From positions 186,001 through 250,000 of the forward strand of contig JAFDVP010000013.1 of NCBI GenBank assembly GCA_018268895.1: a stretch of 64,000 nt of DNA, in the 5' to 3' direction. The translations under genes and the position numbers were made by a program. The stretch comes from Acidobacteriota bacterium (GTDB lineage: Bacteria; Acidobacteriota; Terriglobia; Terriglobales; Acidobacteriaceae). Position 1 is the first letter of the stretch. Each line of letters starts with the position of its first letter. The notes below the pieces were generated by a model. It was not told the DNA's origin and ran no database searches. It worked only from the letters and a program-made list of their open reading frames with translations. Below are positions 49,942 through 58,862 of the stretch, in pieces.

Positions 49942-52900
49942 ATGAACGCTAACTGGAAAAAATATCGAGTGCTCTGGGCAGTCCTGCTGGTCTGTCTCGT
50001 CCAGACCGCTTTTGCTCAGGTCCGCTCCGGCACCATCACCGGCACCATTACGGATTCATCGGGCGCGGTCGTCCCCGGTGCCGATGTGACCGCCAGAGAT
50101 GAGGCGACCAACGTCGAGTACAACGGCAAGACCACACAAGCTGGACAATTCACCATTCCGTATCTTGCGGCGGGTACCTATACCGTTACCATCTCCAAGG
50201 GCGGATTTCAGAAGTTTTCTGCCACCGGCGTACCGCTTGCAGCCTCTCAGACGGTGAGGGTTGATGGCACGTTGAGCATCGGAACGGCGACGGAACAGGT
50301 CGAGGTTCAAGCCTCGGGCGCGCAGATACAGACCGAAAGCAGCACAATTTCGTCAGCGATCAGCGCCCAGGTAATCGACGCGATTCCGAACATCACCCAG
50401 AACCCGCTTTATTTCGCCACGCTGCAAAACGGCGTTCAACCCCGCAACCAGAACGCGAGCAGTCAGAACACGAACTCTTTCGGCATCGGAGTCGCCGGCC
50501 GTGCACAGTACTCCTCCATCGGTGTCAATGGTGGCCGCGCGTTCGAGAATGACATTCAGGTCGACGGTCTTCCCAACACCGGCTTTGGCTTCAACGAGGC
50601 GGCGGTTGTCCCGAACCAGGAAGGCATCCAGGAAGTCCGCGTTATCAGCAACAACTTCACCGCCGATTACGGACGCGGCATGTCGGTGCTGGCGATCAAC
50701 ACCAAGTCGGGAGGAAATCAGTTCCACGGTCAGGCCTCGTACCTGATTCGAAATGAAGCTCTCAACGCGAATACGCCGGGAAACAAGATTCAGACTCCGC
50801 TGGTCCGCAGGCCTGCATTCAAGGTGAACGACATGGGCGGCGCGCTGTCCGGTCCGATCCTCCGGGACAAGCTGTTCTTTTCGTCCAGCTTTCACTACCA
50901 GCGATTCAACTCGGGACAGACCAACCTCTTGACGGTGCCGACTGCGCTTGAGCGCGTGGGCGACTTCAGCCAGACGTTCATCAACGACGCCGGCAACCCG
51001 GTTCCTGCGCAGTTATTCGATCCCTACAACGTGACCCAGCTCGCTCCCGACGTCTATCAGAGGAACATTATCCCTGGCGCGAAGATTGCGAACCCGAATC
51101 CCGCGGCGCTGTTGATGTACAGCTTCTATCCGCAGCCCAACCGGACGCCCGACGACAAGTACAACACCAACAACTACACCTCCTATGTCATCAATACGGT
51201 GCGCAAGCAGACGTTGAACACCCGCATCGATTACAAGCTGGGCAAGCACTCCATCTACTCCAGCGGCGGATACGACTTCGGTACGATCACGCAGCCGCGC
51301 CCCTTCGGCACCGCGCCGTTCAACGACGCTCCCTCTCAGACCAAGGACAGCAACTTCTACGCCCAGCTTGGCGACACGATGGTGGTGAACCCGACGCTCT
51401 ATGTCGACGTCCGGTACGGTGTCACCAGGATCAACACCTTCAGCCTTGGCGGCAATCAGTCCGGTTTCACGAAATACAATGACTTCGGCATTGCACCGGC
51501 AACCCAGGCGCTCTTCGCCGCAGTGGGATCGGCCCCCGTGGTGAATCCCAACGGCTTCGGCGGCGGATCGGGCGGCGGAAGCAACTGGGCCGGCCTCTCT
51601 TCGGGGCAGTTCGCCAACAAGCGCGAGAGCCAGATCGCCCACGCGATCAACGGCAGCGTCACCAAGGTGTCAGGTAACTGGACGTACAAGGCCGGCGCGG
51701 AGTATCGCGTGATGCTGGCCAACTTCACCGACTTCGAAGAAGGCTCGGCGAACCTCGGGGGCTGCTGCGCGGGCGATCCCGGCGGCAACTACTCCTTCCA
51801 GTTCGTCAACGCATCAGGCGGTTCCATAGCATCCAGAAACGCCACCGCCTCGCAGCGAGGCATCAATGCCGCGGCGATGCTGCTGGGCCAGGGTGTCTGG
51901 TTTGTTCGTCCGGGCGCGAACCTCAAGCCCGCCTACGCGGCAAAGTACTTCGCCGTGTACACCCAGAACGACTGGAAGCCGAAGTCCAACCTGACCTTCA
52001 ACCTTGGACTTCGCTGGGACGTGCAGCCCGGAATTACCGAGCGCTACAACCGGATGACCGCCGTCGACCTGACGAAGAAGAACCCCTTCGGCACGCAAGG
52101 CGTCTTCGCCTTCCCGGGAGTCAACGGCTATAGCCGCGGCCTCTGGGATACGGAGTACCACGATTTCCAGCCGCGCGTAGGCGTGGCCTGGCAGGTCTAT
52201 CCGGGAACGGTGATCCGCGGCGGGTTCGGCATCACCTATCTGCCCACCAACAGCGGTTACTTCTCCAGCTCCAACGACTACGGTGGCGCTCCGTTTGCCG
52301 CCGGCAACCAGGCCCTTCCGTATGGCAGCACGCCGAACGGCGTTCCGGTCACGCGGTCCAGCGATGCGGCGCCTATCGTTGCCGCGGTGGGAGCGAACCA
52401 GGCAGCTCCGCAGATCTATGGCACGGGGACAACCTACTTCGACCGGCACCTGAAGAACCAGGTCGCCAAGCAGGGGAATCTCTTCGTCGAGCAGGCCTTC
52501 GGCAAGGGGCAGCAGTGGATCATGTCCGTTGGCTGGAGCGGCTCGTTCTCCAACAACCTCACCACGCGCAGTCAGCCCATTCAGAACGTTCAGAGTCTCG
52601 ACCCTGCCGTGTTGAGCTCGTGGCGTTCGCAGTACATTGCCAACAATGGAGCGAACCCCGCCACCGCTCAGGTCAACAACCCGTTCCAGGGCGGCAGCAC
52701 CCTGATCCCCTTCCAGGGAGGCCTGTCGGGACGGACCATCCAGCAACAGATTCCCCTGATGCCGTATCCGCTGCTGTGGGGCGCTACGCTCGACGGCTCG
52801 CGCGGTTATGGCAGCTATAACTCGCTGCAGGCCAGGGTTACCCACTCCTTCTCGTCGGGGTTGAACCTTGCGCTGAACTATACCTGGAGCAAGGAGCTGG

Positions 52901-53700
52901 ACTACGTTACGACTCCCATCGAAGACGGCCAGGGTGTCAACTCCGGCGGTACGGTTGGAACGCCGGACCTCGTCAACAATGGCCTCAATCGCAACTACGG
53001 CCTGGCGGACGTGCCTCATCGCTTTGTCGCAACGGTGGTCTACACCTCACCGTTCGGCAAGAACGGTAAGCATGCCCTGGTCAATCCGGTGGCGCGGTTT
53101 GCGCTCGGCGGATGGAGCCTCGGTTCGGTCGTCAGCATGCAGGGCGGTATGCCTGTGGTCGTCAGCATGAACAACGGCGCTTTCACCTCTCGGGTGGATC
53201 GCGTTCCTGGCGTGCCGATCCAGGTGCCGACTGCGCTCCAGAAGCGATACGACGGAGCAACGCCCGTCACGCTTCCCTGCGGCAAGACGGTCACTCCTGG
53301 CAAGTATCAACTGCTGAAGTACAATGCCTGCGCCTTCTCAGGGCGTACGGTAACAGGACAGAACGGTAATCCTTTGCAGGACATCTACTGGATCGGCAAC
53401 CATGCACAGACCAACGGAGATATGCGCGGGTTGGCTCGCTACAACGTAGACCTCAGCCTGCGTCGTGCCTTCCCAATCTACGAGCGGTACCGCTTCGAGA
53501 TCTCCGGAGAAGCAACCAACGTCCTCAACAATACTCAATGGAACGGCTCGTTTGTCGGGAACCTTGGTTCGACAACCCTGGCGACCGATCTGTCCAAAGG
53601 AAGAATCCAGGGACTGGGCGACAACACCAGCTTTGGCACGCTCAACACCAACGCCTTCGACCCGCGTCAGATACAGCTTCATGCGAGGTTCATCTTCTAA
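49942..53700 (+). CDS. Oar-like TonB-dependent outer-membrane transporter
   Basis: 1252 aa. The signal peptide (LWAVLLVCLVQTAFA) is followed by a carboxypeptidase-regulatory-like domain at ~27-115 (SGTITGTITDSSGAVVPGAD), then a plug (~120-260: NDIQVDGLPNTGFGFNEAAV, ADYGRGMSVLAINTKSGGN) and a large 22-strand barrel ending in the terminal aromatic strand PRQIQLHARFIF. This architecture is the hallmark of the expanded Oar-like receptor family in Acidobacteriota, thought to import oligosaccharides or other large nutrients with TonB/ExbBD. AGGAGG lies ten bases upstream of the ATG. An operator of the cluster sits in its promoter region, which ties it to the catabolic genes. The substrate is unknown. 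Confidence 0.93.
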   Translation: MNANWKKYRVLWAVLLVCLVQTAFAQVRSGTITGTITDSSGAVVPGADVTARDEATNVEYNGKTTQAGQFTIPYLAAGTYTVTISKGGFQKFSATGVPLAASQTVRVDGTLSIGTATEQVEVQASGAQIQTESSTISSAISAQVIDAIPNITQNPLYFATLQNGVQPRNQNASSQNTNSFGIGVAGRAQYSSIGVNGGRAFENDIQVDGLPNTGFGFNEAAVVPNQEGIQEVRVISNNFTADYGRGMSVLAINTKSGGNQFHGQASYLIRNEALNANTPGNKIQTPLVRRPAFKVNDMGGALSGPILRDKLFFSSSFHYQRFNSGQTNLLTVPTALERVGDFSQTFINDAGNPVPAQLFDPYNVTQLAPDVYQRNIIPGAKIANPNPAALLMYSFYPQPNRTPDDKYNTNNYTSYVINTVRKQTLNTRIDYKLGKHSIYSSGGYDFGTITQPRPFGTAPFNDAPSQTKDSNFYAQLGDTMVVNPTLYVDVRYGVTRINTFSLGGNQSGFTKYNDFGIAPATQALFAAVGSAPVVNPNGFGGGSGGGSNWAGLSSGQFANKRESQIAHAINGSVTKVSGNWTYKAGAEYRVMLANFTDFEEGSANLGGCCAGDPGGNYSFQFVNASGGSIASRNATASQRGINAAAMLLGQGVWFVRPGANLKPAYAAKYFAVYTQNDWKPKSNLTFNLGLRWDVQPGITERYNRMTAVDLTKKNPFGTQGVFAFPGVNGYSRGLWDTEYHDFQPRVGVAWQVYPGTVIRGGFGITYLPTNSGYFSSSNDYGGAPFAAGNQALPYGSTPNGVPVTRSSDAAPIVAAVGANQAAPQIYGTGTTYFDRHLKNQVAKQGNLFVEQAFGKGQQWIMSVGWSGSFSNNLTTRSQPIQNVQSLDPAVLSSWRSQYIANNGANPATAQVNNPFQGGSTLIPFQGGLSGRTIQQQIPLMPYPLLWGATLDGSRGYGSYNSLQARVTHSFSSGLNLALNYTWSKELDYVTTPIEDGQGVNSGGTVGTPDLVNNGLNRNYGLADVPHRFVATVVYTSPFGKNGKHALVNPVARFALGGWSLGSVVSMQGGMPVVVSMNNGAFTSRVDRVPGVPIQVPTALQKRYDGATPVTLPCGKTVTPGKYQLLKYNACAFSGRTVTGQNGNPLQDIYWIGNHAQTNGDMRGLARYNVDLSLRRAFPIYERYRFEISGEATNVLNNTQWNGSFVGNLGSTTLATDLSKGRIQGLGDNTSFGTLNTNAFDPRQIQLHARFIF

Positions 53701-53707
53701 CTCCAAC

Positions 53708-53746
53708 CTTTGGTGCGGCCGGCGAAGATGCCAGGCCGCGCCAAAG
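53708..53746 (+). terminator. 13-bp hairpin between receptor and PQQ dehydrogenase
   Basis: CTTTGGTGCGGCC pairs with GGCCGCGCCAAAG (one G-U pair) around a 13-base loop. It is followed by CGATGTTTTG. It could be a partial terminator or attenuator that lowers expression of the downstream dehydrogenase relative to the receptor. Confidence 0.5.
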
Positions 53747-53864
53747 CGATGTTTTGAAGCGCGCTGCGCCGGATTGCCGGCCGCGTTCGTCTCATAGAAA
53801 CGTATTGAAGAATCGAATCTCCGCGGGAAGCGATCGTGGACGAGGAACTACCAGAGGCTCTCTG

Positions 53865-56069
53865 ATGAAATTTCGTGATCGTGGTCTGAAGCTTGTCGCT
53901 GGCGGTGCAGGGGTTGCGGCACTGTCTGTCTTTGCGATCTATGGTGCCGTGGGCAAGAGCGGTAGCGGGAAGCCCGCCAACGTCGATTGGGCAACCTACG
54001 AGGCGAACCAGGGGGGCAACCATTATTCGCCGCTGACGCAGATCAATCGCTCCAACGTGAAAGATCTGAAGGTGGCCTGGACCTACGATATCGGCGAGTC
54101 GATCTCGATCAGCAACCCGCTGATCATCGACGGAGTGATGTACCTCAGCGGTAAGAATGGCGGAGCCATCTCCGCGCTCGACGCCGCGACCGGCAAGGAG
54201 ATATGGGCCTCGGAGCCGAAGATGGTAAGCGGCCGCCAGCGCGGCCTGACCTACTGGGAGAGTACGGATCACAGCAAGCGTCGCATCGTCTTCTACCGCG
54301 CCAACCATATCCGGCAGATCGACGCCGCGACCGGCAAGCTCGACCCAGACTACGACGTCGACCTGAAGCCGGGCCTCGAGCGCGACCCCGAGGTCATCTT
54401 CAATGTGCAGAACGTCTCACCACCGCGCGTGTGGCACGATACGCTGCTCGTTGGCTCGAGCCCAGGCGAGGAGTATGGGTCGCCCGTCGGAGATATCCGC
54501 GCCTTCGACCTTAACACAGGAAAACTCGTCTGGCAGTTTCATACGATTCCGACACCGGAGGAACCCGCGGCAAAGACCTGGGGGCCCAATCCACGCGCCT
54601 TCAATGGGGGAGCGAACGCGTGGACCGGGACCTCCGTGGATGAAAAGCGCGGCATCTTCTACGCTGGCACGGGCTCCAGCACGTACGACTTCTGGGGCGT
54701 CGATCGGCCCGGAGACAACCTCTACGCAGACTGCCTGCTCGCCATCGACATCCGCACCGGCAAGCTGCTCTGGCACTTTCAGGACGTCCATCACGATCTC
54801 TGGGACTACGATCTGGCCTCCACGCCGGTCCTCTTCACCGCGAAGAGCAAAGGCAAGGCAGTGGACGCGGTGGCCATCGCCGGAAAGACCGGCTTTCTCT
54901 TCGCCTTCGATCGTGTGACCGGCAAGCCTCTCTTTCCGATTGAGGAGCGCCCCGTACCGCAGGGGGAACATATGGAAGGAGAGCGCCTTTCACCAACGCA
55001 GCCTTTCCCCACGGTACTGAAGCCCTTTGTACGCCAGACCTTTACTGTCGACGACATCGACCCGGCGATCCCGGAGCCCGAGCGTTCACAGATACAAGAG
55101 CGGTTCCGAACCCTGCGCTGGGAGGGCATCTTCACACCTCCTTCCACCAAGCCCACGCTCGAAGCGCCGGGAAGCAACGGCGCAGCGAACTTCGGCACCA
55201 CCTCCGCCGATCCGGTGCGCGGTCGCGTCTATGTGGCTGGCGTCGACATCCCCGCCGTGATCCAGTTGGCGAAGTCCAAGCCGCAGTTCGGCGCTGGCAA
55301 CAATCCGATGGAGCGCGGACGCTCGCTCTACCAGAAGAACTGCGCCGTCTGCCATGGGGTCGACCGCACGGGGCACCCGCCGACGTTTCCTTCGCTCATC
55401 GGCGTCAATAACCGTCTGAACAATGAACAGCTGGTCGACATGATTCATGCGGGCAAGTCGCCGATGCCGGGTTTCCCGAACATCACCGGCCAGTCGATGA
55501 CGGACCTGTTGACCTACGTCAACAACGGATTCATCTCCAGTGACGCTCCTCCGCGCAAGGTGATGAAGGGTCTGGCCGAGGGCGAGCCGCGCTGGCGCAC
55601 CGACTATGGCTACTGGTACACGAAGGCGGGCAACGGCGTGATGCGTCCACCATGGACGACCCTGTCAGCGTATGACATGAATACCGGGGAACAGCTATGG
55701 CAGGTCCCGGTCGACAGCGATCCGAACTATCCCATTAAGGGCATCAAGACCGGAACGGGCGATACGAACAAGGTCGGGATCGCCATCACCGGAAGCGGTC
55801 TGCTCTTCGTCCCTGAAGACCGCCTGAAGAAGCTGATCGCGCTCGACGCGGATACGGGCAAGACGCTGTGGGAAGGCGATCTTCCGGAGAACGCTGTCGG
55901 CGTCCCCTCCGTCTACGCCGTGAACGGCCGAGAGTACGTCGTCGTTCCCGCGGCAAGCGGAGTCGCGCGTCCCAAGGGCAACGCAAGGCAGGGTATGCCT
56001 GAGGCGGCCCCAGCGCCACAGGTGCACAATCAGTTCGTTGTATTCAGTCTGCCGGAGAAAAAGAAATAG
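53865..56069 (+). CDS. PQQ-dependent dehydrogenase with inserted cytochrome c domain
   Basis: 734 aa from the ATG at 53865 (AGAGG eight bases upstream). The frame is open to 53538 but that part overlaps the receptor gene. The N-terminal hydrophobic segment (~9-27) exports or anchors it. An eight-bladed quinoprotein propeller is seen from WATYEANQGGNHYSPLTQIN with repeated blade motifs (ALDAATGKEIW, AFDLNTGKLVWQFH, LAIDIRTGKLLWHFQ). A haem c motif CAVCH (C493, C496, H497) sits in a domain inserted at ~475-560, before the last blades (LSAYDMNTGEQLWQVP). Such enzymes oxidise sugars or alcohols in the periplasm and pass electrons internally to haem. The substrate here is unknown, but a sugar giving a lactone fits the nearby SMP-30 gene. 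Confidence 0.9.
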   Translation: MKFRDRGLKLVAGGAGVAALSVFAIYGAVGKSGSGKPANVDWATYEANQGGNHYSPLTQINRSNVKDLKVAWTYDIGESISISNPLIIDGVMYLSGKNGGAISALDAATGKEIWASEPKMVSGRQRGLTYWESTDHSKRRIVFYRANHIRQIDAATGKLDPDYDVDLKPGLERDPEVIFNVQNVSPPRVWHDTLLVGSSPGEEYGSPVGDIRAFDLNTGKLVWQFHTIPTPEEPAAKTWGPNPRAFNGGANAWTGTSVDEKRGIFYAGTGSSTYDFWGVDRPGDNLYADCLLAIDIRTGKLLWHFQDVHHDLWDYDLASTPVLFTAKSKGKAVDAVAIAGKTGFLFAFDRVTGKPLFPIEERPVPQGEHMEGERLSPTQPFPTVLKPFVRQTFTVDDIDPAIPEPERSQIQERFRTLRWEGIFTPPSTKPTLEAPGSNGAANFGTTSADPVRGRVYVAGVDIPAVIQLAKSKPQFGAGNNPMERGRSLYQKNCAVCHGVDRTGHPPTFPSLIGVNNRLNNEQLVDMIHAGKSPMPGFPNITGQSMTDLLTYVNNGFISSDAPPRKVMKGLAEGEPRWRTDYGYWYTKAGNGVMRPPWTTLSAYDMNTGEQLWQVPVDSDPNYPIKGIKTGTGDTNKVGIAITGSGLLFVPEDRLKKLIALDADTGKTLWEGDLPENAVGVPSVYAVNGREYVVVPAASGVARPKGNARQGMPEAAPAPQVHNQFVVFSLPEKKK

Positions 56070-56091
56070 CCTCTTCGGAACTGACTTGCAG

Positions 56092-56123
56092 AAAGCCTCG
56101 AGTTCATCTCGAGGCTTTTCTTT
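56092..56123. terminator. Bidirectional terminator between convergent genes
   Basis: A perfect 11-bp stem AAAGCCTCGAG/CTCGAGGCTTT with a 5-base loop and a T-rich tail (TCTTTG). It serves the PQQ dehydrogenase and, from the other side, probably the cupin gene. Confidence 0.85.
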
Positions 56124-56143
56124 GTACGGACTGCGGAAATCTG

Positions 56144-56536
56144 TCAGACATTGTCGGGAAAATCGATGTCGTCGAAGAATTTGTAATTGCTCAGGCTGGC
56201 GGGGGGAGCGAAGAAACATGCCACCTTCATCTCGACATCGGAGAGGTTCTGAAGCATATGGATCTCTCCTTTGGGGAACAATACCGCGCTTCCGGCTTTG
56301 ACTGACGCAATCTCACCGTTGACCATGACGCGCCCATGTCCTGTGAGAATGTAGATCACCTCTTCGCCCTCCGGATGCGAGTGGGCCGGACGAACTTTAT
56401 GGCCAGGTTCGATACGGATTACCGCCATCGTGCAGTATTGCGAACCGGTATTCTCGGCAGTCACGACCCATCGAAGTCTTCGCCCCGGAAGGTCCAGCTC
56501 TTCAACCGCCGCTTCGTCGATCACCTTTACTGCCAT
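56144..56536 (-). CDS. Cupin-domain protein
   Basis: 130 aa from the ATG at 56536, with GGAGG seven bases upstream. One small cupin barrel: PAHSHPEGEEVIYILTGHG gives the first metal motif (two His and a Glu) and LFPKGEIHML the second (His). Metal-binding cupins of this size act as isomerases, lyases or sugar-binding sensors. It starts 16 bases after the transketolase-like gene, so it is co-transcribed. The exact role is unknown. Confidence 0.85.
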   Translation of the reverse strand: MAVKVIDEAAVEELDLPGRRLRWVVTAENTGSQYCTMAVIRIEPGHKVRPAHSHPEGEEVIYILTGHGRVMVNGEIASVKAGSAVLFPKGEIHMLQNLSDVEMKVACFFAPPASLSNYKFFDDIDFPDNV

Positions 56537-56552
56537 TCGCATCCTCCATCTC

Positions 56553-58694
56553 TCAGGCAAGCTCGCTTTGGACTCTGGCGGCAATCGCAACCGGGCTAAG
56601 GCCAAAGACCTCAATCAACTCTTCGTAGGTTGCGGAGTGAATAAATTGCTTCTCCCCCTCTGCGTCAAGAGTATTGATTGTTTTGACATGGCCTAGTTTG
56701 TCGAGACTCAATTTGTCGCCATGCCGGTACAGGACCTTCAGGAAGTTCTGCCAGAGATAGCCATTGTTTTGTTCGGCGAAGAACATAGGCAGTTCGGTCT
56801 CATACAGTTGGACCAGCAGCTCCTTGTCCACGGATGGCATGTCGACAACCATGACATTGATGCCATTCTTTGCACAAAGATCGCCTGCGGCAAGCGCTTC
56901 ATGTACGCCGCGGCCACTGCTGATGAGAATGGCACGATCGCTCTCACTCTGCCGCAACACGTAGCCTTTTCCGTATTCAAACTCATAGTCGTTGTTGTAA
57001 AGCACGGCGGAGCCGGTGCGCATCACCCTGACATAGAGGAGGCCCTTATTGCCCTCCATCGTCCATCGCATGATAGAGAGCATCTGCTGCGGGCAGGAGA
57101 CATCGATGATCTTCAGATGCGCAACCCCGTCGAAGGTCGTGGCGTCGTCGTTTCCCATATGGGTTGCGCCATTTGTCCGCGTCTCGAAGTTTGCTGCTGT
57201 TGCAAGGAACGTTACATCGAGGCCATGCCCTTCGCTCAGCCAGCCGTCGGCTGATTCCATTGCCTCGATCCGCTCCTGATGGCCGACTGCAATACGCCGC
57301 AGCACCTGCCAGTTGAAAAACGGGCAGAACGTGCTGCACCACGCGTTGTATCCGAGAGCGGCGAAGGCCTCAGCGATGAGCATCATGTTCGCCTCCGCAA
57401 CGCCGGCGTTGAGGGCGCGCGTCTGATCGACCGCGGCCACACCCGCTTCCAGGCCGCTGGTCGACGCCAGATCGGAGTCGATGGACATCACTCGCGGATC
57501 GCGTGCAAAAACTTTCATTCCGGCAGTAATGATTTCAGCCGCACTGTAGCTCTTGCCGCGATCGAGTTTGGGAAGACCTGCTGCGTTGTAGCGAATCTGC
57601 TTGTCCCTTGCAGGCACGCGCTTCGTGAGAACTGGGCCGATGAACTGGCCCAGGAAGTCGCGGCTCTTCGATTCACTCGCATGGAGATGCATGCGCTCTG
57701 CTTCACTCAAAAAGAGGTCGCGCATCTCCTGTGCGTCGGGCATATCCGTCAAGCGATCGAGAAAAGCGATGAATTCAGCAACCCGATTCATTCGCTGCTG
57801 TTGCTGCAGCTCCAGCTCCTGGGCAAACAACGCGTCAGGCACTGTGACCTTATGTTTGTTGAGAAAGTCGGAGAACGCGCCAAACCCCTTCTTCGAATTG
57901 CAGAGGATCGCCGTTGGCTTGCCGTTGCGGGGGTTGTAACGGAAGCTGTGCAAGGCCTCGAAGACGCCGTCGTACCGCGTGGCATCGACATTGAATGTGT
58001 TCCAGCCGAACGACCGGAAGACCTCTTCAAGAGGGGGCATCGGGTAGAGCATTCGGTCGTGAATGTCCAGTTGACCGTTGTTTCTATCCACAAGAAGACA
58101 GAGATTATCCAGGCCGTGTTGGGAGGCATACATAATGACTTCCCAACACGATCCCTCTTGAAGCTCTCCATCGCCGACCATGCAGTAGGAGTCAAATTGC
58201 GGGCTGCTCTTACCTGCGATTGCGAACCCCTGCGCGACACCGATCCCTTGTCCCATGGGACCAGTTGCGATGTGGACTCCAGGCAGGATAGGGCCTGGGT
58301 GACCGTTCAGAAGGCTCGTGTGCGAGCGCGAGTTCCGCAGGATCGACTCGGGGATATATCCCAGTTCGGCGTAGATCGAGGCCATAGCTGCGACGGCGTG
58401 TCCCTTGCTAAGGGTAAAGATGTCTTGTCCGCGTCGCGTCGGGTCTTCGATATCCAGCCGGATAAAACCGCCGTAAAAGAGGGTGACGAGCGGCAGGATG
58501 GCCGAAAAAGCTCCTCCAGAATGAAGCCCTTTGTCGACGGCATCGCGGCTTTGTGCCAGCGTGAGGATGCGAATGTCGGAGTCTTTAATGGCAAGCAGCT
58601 TCAGCAGGCCTTCCCGGATGATGGCGTCGCGATGCAGGGATACGCCACGACTGGACACCCTCGACTCGGTAACAGAGAATGCTTGCGTGCTCAT
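56553..58694 (-). CDS. Transketolase-family enzyme, atypical
   Basis: 713 aa, longer than ordinary transketolase (~660). Thiamine-diphosphate site: GDGELQEGSCWEVIMYASQ ending at DRNNGQLD. Also present are SKGHAVAAMASIYAELGY, HIATGPMGQGIGVAQGFAIA, the pyrimidine domain (SIDSDLASTSGLEAG, GVAEANMM with the catalytic-type Glu) and a C-terminal transketolase domain (ILISSGRGVHEALAAGDLC). The usual N-terminal SGHPG reads GLHSGGA instead, and a ~60-residue insertion lies between domains (~275-345). It is probably a specialised ketol transferase or 2-oxoacid-type enzyme for an unusual sugar. It is not the housekeeping Tkt. Confidence 0.85.
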   Translation of the reverse strand: MSTQAFSVTESRVSSRGVSLHRDAIIREGLLKLLAIKDSDIRILTLAQSRDAVDKGLHSGGAFSAILPLVTLFYGGFIRLDIEDPTRRGQDIFTLSKGHAVAAMASIYAELGYIPESILRNSRSHTSLLNGHPGPILPGVHIATGPMGQGIGVAQGFAIAGKSSPQFDSYCMVGDGELQEGSCWEVIMYASQHGLDNLCLLVDRNNGQLDIHDRMLYPMPPLEEVFRSFGWNTFNVDATRYDGVFEALHSFRYNPRNGKPTAILCNSKKGFGAFSDFLNKHKVTVPDALFAQELELQQQQRMNRVAEFIAFLDRLTDMPDAQEMRDLFLSEAERMHLHASESKSRDFLGQFIGPVLTKRVPARDKQIRYNAAGLPKLDRGKSYSAAEIITAGMKVFARDPRVMSIDSDLASTSGLEAGVAAVDQTRALNAGVAEANMMLIAEAFAALGYNAWCSTFCPFFNWQVLRRIAVGHQERIEAMESADGWLSEGHGLDVTFLATAANFETRTNGATHMGNDDATTFDGVAHLKIIDVSCPQQMLSIMRWTMEGNKGLLYVRVMRTGSAVLYNNDYEFEYGKGYVLRQSESDRAILISSGRGVHEALAAGDLCAKNGINVMVVDMPSVDKELLVQLYETELPMFFAEQNNGYLWQNFLKVLYRHGDKLSLDKLGHVKTINTLDAEGEKQFIHSATYEELIEVFGLSPVAIAARVQSELA

Positions 58695-58726
58695 GCAGTA
58701 GGTCCTTTTCGTTGAGGTCAGTATTA

Positions 58727-58764
58727 TTGCATAATACGCATTTATATTTGCGTAATATGAGCAA
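58727..58764 (-). promoter_or_regulatory. Two palindromic operators, copy 3 region
   Basis: TTGCATAATACGCAT at 58727-58741 (last base off consensus) and a one-base-longer variant TTGCGTAATATGAGCAA at 58748-58764. The first begins 25 bases below the -10 box of the minus-strand promoter, the same geometry as copies 1 and 2. The sites also lie between the transketolase-like gene and the divergent epimerase gene. Confidence 0.65.
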
Positions 58765-58765
58765 C

Positions 58766-58795
58766 AGTATAGGGGCGGTCACGCACGACCGTCAA
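58766..58795 (-). promoter_or_regulatory. Sigma70-like promoter of the transketolase-cupin operon
   Basis: Minus strand TTGACG (58795-58790), 18 bases, TATACT (58771-58766). Transcription should start near 58759, inside the second palindrome. Confidence 0.65.
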
Positions 58796-58862
58796 GCAGA
58801 GAAGGGGGACGTTGATGTAAGAACGCCAGACGCTTGTTCGCTAAATGGAAGACAGGAGAAGT

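Noticed and set aside
53538..53864. A 109-residue N-terminal extension of the PQQ dehydrogenase
   Set aside because: It overlaps the end of the receptor gene in another frame, shows no family similarity, and the ATG at 53865 has a good ribosome-binding site and starts the signal/anchor segment.
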